Origin: Halichondria panicea
Lineage: Eukaryota > Porifera > Demospongiae > Suberitida > Halichondriidae
Direction: 5' to 3'
NCBI RefSeq assembly: GCF_963675165.1
Contig: NC_087379.1
Location: 5,163,442 to 5,227,441 of the forward strand
Length of the DNA stretch: 64,000 nt
This document shows positions 1-21,026 of this stretch, piece after piece (the first letter of the stretch is position 1; the number at the start of each line of letters is the position of its first letter). The notes beneath the pieces were generated by a model. It had not been told where the DNA came from, did no database searches, and was given only the letters and a program-made list of their open reading frames with translations. The translations under genes were made by a program, and so were the position numbers.

Positions 1-3000
1 GGAGACTACTGTGACTCTGACGTCTACGTCACTAAGATTCTTGACTTCACCACTGACGAGAAGAAACTGTGCTCTTTTGTAGAGAACGTTGCATCCACAG
101 GTAAGTTTATCTGCACACTAAAAATTGCTGGAGGGAGCTATATACATATTATACTTGTACAATGTAGTAATTAGGTAAAGATCATTATCTAAATTAGCAC
201 TTAACAGCAATAATAAATTAGGTAAAGATCCTTAGTTTATAAACACAGCACTTGACACACTAAACTGCATTCACTGATAGTTGACCTCTCCCGAATGCAA
301 TGTATATGTAATAGCAATCCTTGATGATTTAAATGTTCATAAAGGTATAATACCAAAATGAACAATAAAAAGAACACAACTGTACAACATAGTACATAAT
401 TTGAAGCACTGATATATAATTATGTTCATGTGTCTGTACTTCAGTAGTGATATTCATGATTCATGAGTGAAATGGACCATTCTGTGTCTTTGTGCTTTCA
501 GTCAATGATTCGGGATTTAGAGTTCTGATCCGACTCCTTGCTTGACAGCACTTATCTGTCATTGTGGCATGGATGTCCTTAGAGTGTACAGAGCTATCGT
601 ATTGTAGACAGAAAACTGTGTGTGTGTGTGTGTGTGTGCGTGCGTGCGTGTGTGTGTGTGTGTGTGTGTGCATGTGTTCATGTGGTGCGTGTGGATGCGC
701 GCGCGCGCGCACGTGTGTGTACACGCGTGTGCGGTGTATGTTTTTTGGTAGATCTACATGTAGATCTATAGTCTATTTCCTGATCGAATTATGAAAGCAT
801 TGTGGTACATAATGATATTATAGACCGTGTGTGTGCGTGCGCGGTGTGTGGTGTGTGCAATATAATGAAGCTCCCATGATCATTTATAAATGTTCTGTGT
901 AAACATAATAGGGAGACATTATACAAAACCTTCAGTATGCTAATGCCATGTTGGTGGTCAGTGATGCATGAGAAAAACATGTGGTTCTTTTAATGCTGAC
1001 ATGAGATTTACTGTTTTCTGTCTCCAGAATAATAGCCAACATGGGTAGCGTCTGACATTAACATGTGGTACTACAATATGCACATGTACACGACAAGATT
1101 TATACATGTAGCTATCATAGTAGTGTGTGACAGTAACATGTGGTATTACAATGTGCACATGTACACGACATGTATTCAACATGCATTGATAACATTCCGA
1201 GCGTGTGTTCTAAACAATGTGTTCAAATTGACATGATCTTGTTAAAACCTTCTATGGAAACTGCAGTTATGTACAGTCATGTGTATTCAATTGCCGTGTT
1301 TGCTCAGCTAAAAGGTACATTGAGAATCAAGAGCATATAATCTTGTTGTTGAATTTAATTAATTATGTTTAATCAAATGTAGGTAACATTTGATATACAA
1401 GCTGTTGCCTTGATGCTTAATCTAATTACGAAGCCTAAGGCCAATTTAGGCATAAACCATAGCTACAACAAGTTGCTTAATCAACAGTACATTTGTCGTC
1501 TCTAATTACATTAACATATATCCAATGGTACTGCGGTGAATATTATCCAAAGCTCAACACTTGGCAAAAAGCACTAATTTTCTTCCTTCAACTATGCATG
1601 TGCTACACGCCTTCATACCACTGCGGTCAGACTACTGAATTGAGTATCACAGCCAAACAAGCAACAGAAAACACCCTACATTCCTTGAGGCTATTTGTTA
1701 CATGTACATGAGGACAGGTCACGTTGCTATACAGGCCTGCCCAAAGGGCATCCCATGTCTGAATGAAGTAGCTATTCGCTGAATACACCCTCGATTTCTG
1801 AATAGAATAAGCTTTGTTCTCTCTAATGCACTAATCCGATTAAAGATAGTTGTTGTCGAATTCAGTGATTTTAGGGCGTAATTTTCCAGGTACATGCATT
1901 CCCAAGTTTTAGATATCGTTATATATAGATACATCTTTTGTAGAAAAATTACGATTTTGGAGTGCTGAGATCACGGTACATGCCATGCTTACAGAACATC
2001 CAATTTGAGCCAAAACGTTACAATAACACAGCATACCAATGTTGATAATTCCGATAATTCAACACACCTTCTATTGCCTTGATTATTTTCGGGTCCAGTT
2101 GCTGGTATTGAAACTTACTCCGTGGAGTTAGAGTGGACTTAGCCAGTGTGTCCTTATCCCAGAATACATCCATAAGTTTTCTAGCTAGTTGTGTGCCCGA
2201 CCGTGCATCTTTCCTTGCCTCCATGAGGGACTGAGTGAGGACGAACACACCAGAACCACTTACAAGCTCGGAGAGCTCATTTCCGTTTGCAACCTGTGAG
2301 CAGACAAACAGCTGAATATTTAAGGCAGTTTGGTTGCATGGTGGAATGTATGCAATGACAAAGGGGCCGGTTCTAGTCTAAGCACACTGACACACACACA
2401 AGCACAGCTGCACACTTCACATGTGTGGTGTACATGTACAAGTACACCTGTCTATAGTAAATAGTGATACTGTAACAGTTTGTTACATCTGACCTTACAG
2501 CCTCGTTACCAGCCAGACCGTGATATTTAATTAACGTCTGACGCTATAGGCCCAAAAATTGTTTATGTTTCTAGAAAGAAAAGGTTTTTGACAAATATAG
2601 AGAGTTTGTAAATAGGCCAATTAGCATGGTCCTAAAAGGGACCTCCTAGCAAGAACAATAGGCTGCATTTCACACTTCTGGCTAGACTATTTAATCAAAG
2701 GCTCAGAGCCAAATACTGATTAATGGCAGCTAGGCTCTACACACAGACTTAACATACAGACTGATTCTCCATTGGGGGCGTGTGTAGTGGGGCAGGTGAT
2801 TGTTTGTCCAGTGACTTCCGTCCTCGAGCGTTTGTGGTCTGAGGTTCAACAGGGAAGGGGGTCTCTGGGTGATGTGTGGGGAGGTGAAGAGGAAGGCGGG
2901 TTCTCTCTTGCTGTAGGGGGGAAGATGTGTGGGGGCAAGTTGGTAAGTTGCAATACTTCCACCTCAATGGCTTCCTTGTTACATGTACATGTACACATGT

Positions 3001-6000
3001 GTGTACATTTGTACAAACTGAAGCTTATACAGGTACTAAGGACAACCACAATTCTAATTTCAGCTTTACATTGAACTGACTAATTATTGGAACTACCATT
3101 AGAACTAACCTTCACAGTAACTTGCTGTACTCTTGGGCTCTCCATACTAGCAGAGGTGAGCAGAGGACTTGGGAAGACACGGTCAGTTCGAGAATTTACC
3201 TGCTCTTGAAGGGTGTGAATTTTCTTACGGAGTATTTGTATTTCTGCCATTTTCACTTCACACTCCAAGCATGCACCAGGAATCACGGTGTTCTGTAATG
3301 ATAATGTGGTCTCTAGGGATAAGTTGCATGGTCACATGTTCAATCCTGCCCTACCACATGGTAAGGCAAGAAAAACCATGTTTACACTGTCCCTTAACCT
3401 AGCGTGTGTATAGGATAACAGAGAACCACTACAGGTACTAGCTGTAAACATGCAGTTCCCACACGGACATCATGCACCACTTGATCAGGGATGCAATTGT
3501 ATTTAGAAACAATGATTAAAGGATTCTTACTGAAGGGCAGAATCTTTTAGCAGCAGGCGATGAAAGAGAGTTGCTATCCGATTGCTGATCAATCTCTGGG
3601 TTGCTATGAGAGGTCAGCTTGGAAACGGGTTGATATTTGTGAGTGGTTTGCAAGATATTTTGCAAATTTAGAGCCGCCTGCTCGGCAAAATAACCTGGAA
3701 TAAAAAGGATAGAGGTCAAGCTATACAAATTGAATAACTCGTCAGCTATTTTTATAGTGCCTGAAATGTTACCTATTTTCCTCAAGTTTTCCACGTCCTG
3801 CCTTTGGGGCACTGTCGGAACTCCAGTTAATAGCGGACTATTCATTTGCAGTAATTGCTTGTGTGCAGGAGAAAACAGAATGGAGTGGTCCCTCTGTTCC
3901 GGTGGATGGTTTAAAATGCTGGTGGGTTGCTCAGTCGCTAGCAGCACTTGTTGAGATTCTGCAGCAAGACTCACAATGGCTGGAGCTGGTAGAGCAATCA
4001 TCTGATGCCCTGTCGTTCCTGTTCTGAATGGCTGCATTGGAGAATAGGACTTTAAGGGGTCAACTGCAGCAGGTGAAGGAACTGCATGCTGTTTTGAGGA
4101 GAGATATAAATATTCCGACTCTGGGCTCTGAATAGGTGGTGAGATGGAATCAGTGTATCTACGGGAGGTTGATGCATCTCTGCTTATTGTGGAGGTATCC
4201 TGAGAGCTGCTAGATGATGCAGCAGTCTCCATCAGAGAGGAGTTATGCTCTTGTGGATGCTGTGGTGATGGGAGAGTGACTTGGGACTCTTGGGACTTTT
4301 CTTCAGGCCATACAACGAAAAATATGCCGTGCTGATCAGCTCTATCTCTTGCAGCTTGCATAGTTTAGACCTCAGGCATTGGAGAGATTGCTACAAACCT
4401 TGACTCGACTTAGATCGACCTGCAGTATCTAGCTGCTTTATTATGCACTAGTGGGCAAAACCTAGCCTCCTTTGCGGCGCTCATTCATTGCACTCACCTA
4501 GTAGCCGCGACTATGTTTTGCACATGTGCCCTAATTTTAGCTGAGGAGTAGGAGGGTATTATTTTTGGCTCCCTGTCTTGCAGTATTCTTGAGGGAGCAA
4601 ATAAGGACAATAGGCTTTACATGCAAGTAAACATTCTAGTTACAGTGCTTTGTTTGCTAGCTACATAAAATGCTATTTTAGTGTTTAAAACGATTGGCAT
4701 GATTTATATCTTTCAGTCATTCTTCTGTTTAAAAATCACTAATAACACATTTTACACCCATTTTTTCCAAACAAAATGTTGAAGTATCTCTCTCAACACA
4801 AGTATATACATGTACAGCTCCAAGTGAGAATAGTAATTTAAACCCTTTTTTAACAAGTTGCAATTGTCTCTGGCATAATTGTTACTGCACCCCTTTTCTA
4901 CTCTATTGCATTAATGTGTATATAGGGCCGATAGGCTATAAAACCATGCATTGACCTACTCAGGTGGAGGAGATTGGGAGGAATGTTATGAGCTGGTCAT
5001 CTATGAGGCAAGGACAGAGTTGTCCTGGACTCCTGGCACACAGAAATCTCTTGTGATGATTGGGGACGCTATTCCTCACCCTCCTTCTTACAGCATGAAC
5101 ACACTCAAATTAGACTGGAAGAAAGAAGCAAAGAAACTAAAAGACGAACTTGGATGTCGAATCTACTCTGTTCAGGTAAAGGATTTATTTAATTTGCAGT
5201 ACATAAACAAAATTTAATTAGTAAATGAAAAACACTACATGCATATATGTGCACGGCAAATGTGAGCTTATAATTATTACTACTTTCATAAGCCTATGAT
5301 GTTCTTTAGGCTCTCAACAACTCTATGAGTACTTCATTCTATCGTGAGCTGGCTAGTCTGACCAATGGCTACCATCTACATCTGGACCAGTTTGCGTCCA
5401 TTGTGCAGTTCATAATGGCCATTTGCTTCAGAGAACAAGGCATGGAACAGCTCCAGGTAACCACTGCTAACACCTTCTCATTACCGTATAGCGGGTAATA
5501 TGTACGAACGACCCATTTAATTTTCGTACAGCTCAGGATAGTGACGTTGAATCTATCGTTGTTTTAATTTTCGTATGATGCATGCTCTTCAATACGAAAT
5601 AATTATATGAAAATTTCCATCATACGAAAATAACCCGCTACACGGTGGGCAACCAAATAATTAATCAGTGCTATACAAGAGTAACTTGCGTATAACACCG
5701 AGCACAGACTGGTTCAACTCTTATAATTATACTGAGAAGTTCAGCTCAGACCTATAGCTGCATGGTAACTCCTGAAATACACTTCCACAACAACTAAGAG
5801 AAGAGCCCTTTTAATTAATAAGTTGTGTTTCTCGGCTGTAGGCATATGAAGATGAAACGAGAAGTAAAGGCAGTGGAGTAAATAGATCACTCCATAAACT
5901 GTTTGACACATTGGCGGGTCGAGAAACAGCTTTCACGGGTACGGAAACATTCGTGCATGATATGTACATGCATGCATGATTGTACATACAATATAGGAGG

Positions 6001-6413
6001 TGAATCGTCCGATGGGCTAACTCCAGTGCACTCAGGACGATTCCAAGTACTTGATGTGGATGAGCGACAGGATATCAAGAGTTTTGTGCAGAAAAATAGT
6101 CTTGTTTTCAAAACTGGTCGAGGATTCTACGAGTTTACAAAAGCAGAGAAAATATCCGACAAAAAAGAAGTTGTTCTTATTGACAAGGTGAAAATTGAAT
6201 CAGTGCATGAGCAAAAGTTAATGTGTTTCTTCTCAGGTGACGGGAGACACCTTTACAGGCCCTGAAGCTTGCAATGTGATTGGTGCTGGTGGGGCAAGCC
6301 GCATCAAGCCAACCTGTCTCGACAAGTGGAGGGTGTTTGTGCAAAGCACCTCCTACAACAGAGTGCTTATGCCCAACACAGGTTTTCTCTATGAGGTGGA
6401 CCCTGAACATTAG
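1..6413 (+). CDS. von Willebrand factor A (vWA) domain protein, 3' part
   Basis: Six exons join in a consistent phase: 1-100, 4964-5175, 5310-5456, 5842-5938, 5997-6187 and 6237-6413 (TAG). The 5' end lies outside the window. The visible protein begins in the middle of a vWA-like fold: a hydrophobic strand and a G-G-G-D-W-E-E turn, then a strand ending M-I-G-D-A, as in the vWA domains of alpha-kinase-type (vwkA) and related cytosolic proteins. The remaining roughly 150 residues are a C-terminal module I do not recognise, ending in an F-L-Y-E-V segment. No signal peptide or membrane segment is visible in this portion. Intron 1 (101-4963) is unusually long and holds an antisense BEN-domain gene. 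The exon structure is secure from phase agreement; the molecular role is unknown beyond the vWA fold, which usually binds ligands or partners. Confidence 0.75.
101..2017. other. Intron 1 of the vWA gene, 5' portion, no gene seen
   Basis: Starts with donor gtaagt. It is AT-rich apart from the alternating-purine stretch at 619-735. Open frames here are short and show no family resemblance. I see no coding or RNA gene. Confidence 0.6.
619..735. repeat. (TG)n/(CG)n microsatellite
   Basis: Nearly pure alternating TG with CGTG and GCGCGC interruptions; a further GTGTGTGCG stretch follows at 825-860. Alternating purine-pyrimidine tracts of this kind can adopt Z-DNA. It lies in intron 1 of the vWA gene. 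Confidence 0.9.
2018..4361 (-). CDS. BEN-domain protein nested antisense in the vWA gene intron
   Basis: Four minus-strand exons join in phase 0 at every junction: 4361-3531, 3292-3110, 2910-2758 and 2293-2018, giving about 480 residues. The Met at 4361 is chosen because an in-frame TAA lies just upstream. The first 277 residues are Ser/Pro/Gln-rich and low in complexity, as in transcriptional regulators. Exon 2 carries a short Cys-containing, probably coiled-coil segment (L-R-K-K-I-H-T-L-Q-E-Q). Exon 4 encodes a BEN domain: a hydrophobic helix (GVFVLTQSLMEAR), then ARKLMDVFWDKDTLAKSTL and a final KIIKAIEGV helix. BEN domains bind DNA and chromatin partners (BEND, BANP and insensitive families), so a nuclear role is likely. 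The whole gene lies inside a 4.9-kb intron on the opposite strand. The family call is good; the subfamily is not resolved. Confidence 0.7.
5483..5648. repeat. Small inverted-repeat element, ACCGTATAGCGGG family
   Basis: The left end TACCGTATAGCGGGT pairs imperfectly with the right end ACCCGCTACACGGTG, with ATTTTCGTA-type internal symmetry. It lies in intron 3 of the vWA gene. Same terminus family as elements at 16449, 27164, 34291 and 49628. Confidence 0.6.
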
Positions 6414-6519
6414 TGCAGTTGCACGTTTGTAGGCAATTAGTTCAGTTTAGTTTTTTATAACAACCAGTTCTTGCATGTTGTATTAAAGTGTTCAGTTCAC
6501 CGCGTCTTTATATGGAGGC

Positions 6520-6525
6520 AATAAA
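6520..6525 (+). terminator. Poly-A signal of the vWA gene
   Basis: Canonical AATAAA about 107 bp after the stop codon of the vWA gene and before the CFAP107 start. Confidence 0.6.
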
Positions 6526-6635
6526 TTTGTGAATTAATAATTAAAATCGTCGCCCTCGATTAAGTCAGTAAGTGTAACCATAGAAACCAGTCTTAATAAC
6601 AGCAAAGACTTGGCTAAGCTAGCTCAGAGGCAAAC

Positions 6636-7680
6636 ATGAGTAGTAGTCTCACACACCCAAAGTCGCAGCTATCAGGCTGGAGGATTGAGCAAAAGTACTC
6701 CAATGGTGTCCTAGTTGGCAACTGGTCAGAAGATCGCTTCGGGAAGGTATTAATAGCGTGTATCTAACTTGCTAGCTATGGTTAATATACTATTGCTCTA
6801 GTTCAAGCGTGGTCAGAGCTTTACAAACACCACACACAGAGGGGACTTCCAACTCTACCCATCGCGTGACTATGTGCCAGACGTCTCCACTCGGAGACAA
6901 GCACAACTCAGAAGTGATGTAAGTAAGACCACTAAACTAACTTCTTCTTCATAGCTATGTATTTATGTTTTCCACTTTCTATTGGTATATACACCCTATA
7001 CCGTATGTATGTTCTTATGTTTTCGATTATTTCTTTTTCACTGCAGGGGTTGAACAAGGATCTCTTATTTAGACACCATGGTGACCGTTACAACAACAAC
7101 ATGATCTCTATGTATGATCAGCAGTTCAACCGCAAGTATGGCATGGGGGGTAGAGCGTGGGACAGAAATCGTCTATCCTGGCTACCTGAAGTTTCCGACC
7201 ATCCCATGCAAGGTAATGTGGAGAGCTACTACATGTACTTCCTCCAAATATAAATTTCAATTAAGGTGAGAAGTATGTTCGTTGATGCGCAAGTTATGTC
7301 ATTCTTCATTACCACCAATTGACAGTTGTATTCAATTACAGGCAAATGCACTAACTTTGGACTGAAGGAGGAGGTGGAGAGAAAATGGAAGAAACTGGAG
7401 GAGATTGAACGCCGTGGAGACTATACCACATTGTACTCTATCGCTTACAGGTAGATTACTAACTTTGCCCCAGTGATACAATCATTACATTTTACCCCAC
7501 ACACACAGTTCACCACCAAAGGGTACACAAGTGTTCCCCAGAGCCACTCCGAGACACCTCTCCTCCCATCTCCACCCCCACAAAATCCACAAGGACCTCC
7601 ACTTTAGAGGCAGCCCTCTCACTGCCAGGCCAGAAGTTGTGGACCCTAGATTGTTCAAAAAACTAGCAGCAACTGTTTAG
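6636..7680 (+). CDS. CFAP107: CFAP107 (C1orf158) homologue, axonemal microtubule inner protein
   Basis: Five exons: 6636-6746, 6802-6918, 7047-7212, 7342-7450 and 7509-7680 (TAG), all with GT-AG borders and matching phases, for 224 residues. The vertebrate family member is about 190-200 residues. The diagnostic N-terminal block W-R-I-E-Q-K-Y-S-N-G-V-L-V-G-N-W-S-E matches the family's W-x-I-E-x-K-Y-S-x-x-V-L-x-G-N-W. The central block with an H-H-x-(E/D)-x-x-x-x-x-x-I-S-x-Y-D-x-x-(F/Y)-N-R pattern and the following R-x-W-x-x-x-x-L-x-W-L-P-E are also conserved. CFAP107 sits in the lumen of ciliary doublet microtubules, so this gene marks a ciliated or flagellated cell type. It lies 222 bp after the vWA gene and 427 bp before PLOD on the same strand. 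Confidence 0.85.
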
Positions 7681-8107
7681 TTTGTGTGTTTGTATTGTGT
7701 ATAATTATGTCTGCAAAAATTTATCTTGATGGAACCATTATTTTCCATAATTATAGAGTGCTATGGTTATAGGTATTGTCATGTACAAAACGAAACCCAA
7801 AGTGTGTGTGGGTGTTTGCACAACTCGAGCCCCACCCCTCCTGTGGTGCGACCTTTGGACCCACATGGCCTAAACAAAAGCTTTTGTCTATTGTACTAGT
7901 ACAAGTAGTTCATTGCACTGTAGCTATAAGCACTGGAATCCTTGGCAGCTATAAGGTGAGATTTACACTAGAATAATGTCTGAGCAGTAGCTCTAGTCAG
8001 TAAATTAATTAACTAGCCTGTTGTGCATGTTATTGTACAAAATAAACGGACTCCAGCACTGATCATCATGCTTGATTGTCATACACAGGACTCATTGAGC
8101 TGGAGTA

Positions 8108-17925
<9,818 letters not shown>

Positions 17926-18131
17926 ACTCTCAAGCTTTGAACAATTGTCTAGAACTTCTTTAAAAGAGACAATTAGGGCCTTTGTGTGTGTATGTATGGA
18001 ATCAATTGTGTGCACACTATATGCATGAATCATTACTTTTTTGCTGATGTTAATTTTAGACACAGCAACTGTGTGATTGCTTATAATAATACTCGCCGAT
18101 GAAGGTTTCCCAGGATACTTCACTAGAGTGA

Positions 18132-18203
18132 TAGCCTCGAGACCAGCCGTTAGTTATGAAACTGAAAGATCTTTCAGATAACAAACAGCTGGTTTCGAGG
18201 CTA
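18132..18203. mobile_element. 72-bp foldback element with 9-bp target duplication (TAGCCTCGAG family)
   Basis: An almost perfect palindrome starting TAGCCTCGAGACCAGC and ending GCTGGTTTCGAGGCTA, flanked on both sides by CTAGAGTGA (18123-18131 and 18204-18212). A 9-bp duplication fits Mutator-like elements. It interrupts the duplicated PLOD exon 17. Confidence 0.8.
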
Positions 18204-19217
18204 CTAGAGTGAGTCCACTGTGCATATGCATGTGAACATGCATCTTTGGCATGGTATTATAATTATAAGATCACTGCCAAATATTTATTAATAGTGACTG
18301 TGTAGCTATAATAATTATAAGCCCCATTTGATTATGTGTCTTCTTTATAATAGTCGCAGGCTTTTTTGAACTTTGTGATGAAGTACTGGCCAGCAGGGCA
18401 AGACCGACTAAGGCCTCATCACGATGACCACCAATGTGGCTCTCTCACGACCTAGTATTGATTATATGAGGTGACTCACAACTGCAGCAGCAATATGCAC
18501 GCACCCTAAACCTGCATATGTATGTTTGAGTATTACATCATTCTTTGCGAGCTAGGGTGTCCGGATAATCGAGATTCTACTGTACTTTGTTTGAACATGT
18601 GGAAAACACGGCATTATCGATACCTTACAGGTACATGGAAGTTCGGGAAATGAGAAATTGGCTGTCTATAAGATAGACATCTACATACATGCAACCTGTA
18701 TATAGCTATATAGCCTTATAGTCAAAATATTGTCACTGTTTATGTAGTTACTCTCGCACAAGAAGATTCTTGCAGTACATGTACATGTATACGTACCTCT
18801 TTACTGCTTCTTAACCAAAATAATGTATGCATGTGAAGTAATTATTACATGTAGCTGTGCTCTTCTCCTCTATAGGGTGCGTATCACGAGGTATTTGTGG
18901 GGGCGTGCTTTGAACTGGTATCAGGTTCCAGTCAGTTATCTCCTCTGGCACTTCCTCACCGAAGGACAGGCATACTCCACCGCCGTGTGAGTACTGTTAC
19001 TGCTCTGTATACAAAATTTATAGGCACAAAACTTTCATGCACGCATGGAGCATGCCCCTCATGCATTATTGTAACACATGTTATCTGTTCAGACCTTATT
19101 TTAATTCATAATTATGCATGGTTGTACAATAGAATTATTCCATGCATATAAAAAAAGTTTACTATTATTATACCTTAAATCTGAACAATTAAATTAAAGG
19201 TGCTTATACTTACATGT

Positions 19218-20520
19218 ATATTATACGACATTTCAAATGTCCCCTTGTAGACAGTTGCTACATAATCATCACTTTCGTTTCATACACCACCGATTACTAA
19301 AACTTCAGATTTAGAGATGGGTGCAAGCACCTATAATTTCTGTTGGTAAATGATTGATATGAATCCATGAGCCCAATGAAATCAAGTAAGCGTAAACGGT
19401 CTTCACCCTTAGCTTGTCCTGTCTGTCTTGACTTGTGGCTCTCCCTATGGCTAAGATCATATTCGATGCGATAAGAGCTGATGGGCAGTATGTTGGGGTA
19501 TTGGTTATCTCACTCTATTTATGGGAAGTGTCGGTAGTAGATTTATTTGCAGCGTTAGACATCAGATTCTCAATGGAAGTAACAAACGTTGTGTTCAATC
19601 GCACCTCATTGCTAAAACCACCCATTAGGTACACGCTCCCATTCGAATGAACTCCTCCTGTTATATGCCCATGCATGCACAGAGAATTGGTAATCTGTCC
19701 AATTGGCTCCATGAATTAGCTTTGTTGTCGCACATTTCAACAACATCTGTGCAAGCCCGAGTTATTATATCTGTTATTCCCCCTGCTACGATAAGGCATG
19801 ACGGGTGGCTGACAACTGCTGGTAAATATCTAGGGGTTGGCATGGGTGTCTTTGTATCAATTACACCTGTTATATTCAAAGTGCGTACGTCACCAACTAC
19901 ATGTGATTGAGGAATTAACCTTACTCCTCCTATTGTGGCTAGGGTGCCGTTGAGATTTCCAAGGCCAGGATATACGCATTTCACACGTTTTATTGGGGTT
20001 TGCCACTTCTTATTGTGTAAACTGTAGCGGTGTATTCAGATGAGTTTAACATTTTACTGTGCGTACTTTCTCCACCAGTGTAGTATAGGGTGTCTTTAAC
20101 AACAACTGCTTGTCCATCACTCAGGGCAGCTGGAGCATTTTCAGCACACTGACTGAAGGATAGGGAAGCTTGTAGGCACTGTGTGCATGTGTATAAGCTA
20201 TAGGCGTTATTGTACCGCTTACCTGTGGTGACGGTGTGGTTATGAGGTAGTCTCTTGTCCTATTCAATTGTCTGTTAAGGTCCGTAATGATAGCTTCCTT
20301 TTTGTTCAAAGCAACTTTAGTACATCTCAGGATTGGGTTAAGTGACTCGCACTCTGCCTTTTTTCTCTCGTATGCAGTTGATTTTTCAACGAGCTCCGTT
20401 TCTGTATACTCATGCAGTTGCCTTTTGTACAGATACGTATTGTTGTAGCACTTCTGCCTCTTCTTTCATATTCTTTAATGTACCGGTCAAGCTAGATATT
20501 TCAGCTTCTCTTAAGTGGCT
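19218..20520 (-). pseudogene. Kinase-Kelch remnant, copy B
   Basis: The Kelch exon (about 20176-19218) matches copies A and C along its length but carries several frameshifts, so only fragments stay open (for example 19984-19661 and 19712-19515). Next to it, 20520-20221 matches the coiled-coil end of the kinase exon. The match then stops abruptly and the whole kinase domain is missing. This is a truncated duplicate lying antisense within the broken PLOD copy. Confidence 0.8.
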
Positions 20521-21026
20521 GTACAACCGCACTCAAGTTGTTCATTCTCCATCCTCTCTAGCTCTACAAGTGGTGATGTCATTTGGAAGCAGCCAACAGT
20601 GTGGTTACATGTATTGCACAAGCACATGCAGTCAATCTATGGCGGCTATATACGTACATGCCAAAACCACACATGCAGCTAAAGCGTTTGTGACGTAGAG
20701 AGACAACAACGAATTTATATGGTGTGTATATATATATAGTATAGTTGCATGCTTGCTCCCTTTCATGTTACTACTGCATATACCTACTCCTGGTAAATTA
20801 AGGACAGTACATCACCCAAAATTTGATACACACTAAGGATAAAGGACAACGTTCTATGGCCACGGTATTTCTCAACCATGCTCCTAATGCATTATTGAAC
20901 TGCCTTAATTACTATCCGTTCAGAATTCTTAATTCAAAATGTACATCCACGGTTGGTAATTGTACAAAAAGAAACTATACTGCCTTTAATTTATGTTGTC
21001 TTAAAGATCTAGTGTCTTTGGGGTGC

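Noticed and set aside
461-794. His/Thr- and Cys/Val-rich frames near the vWA intron start
   Set aside because: Products of the TG/CG microsatellite.
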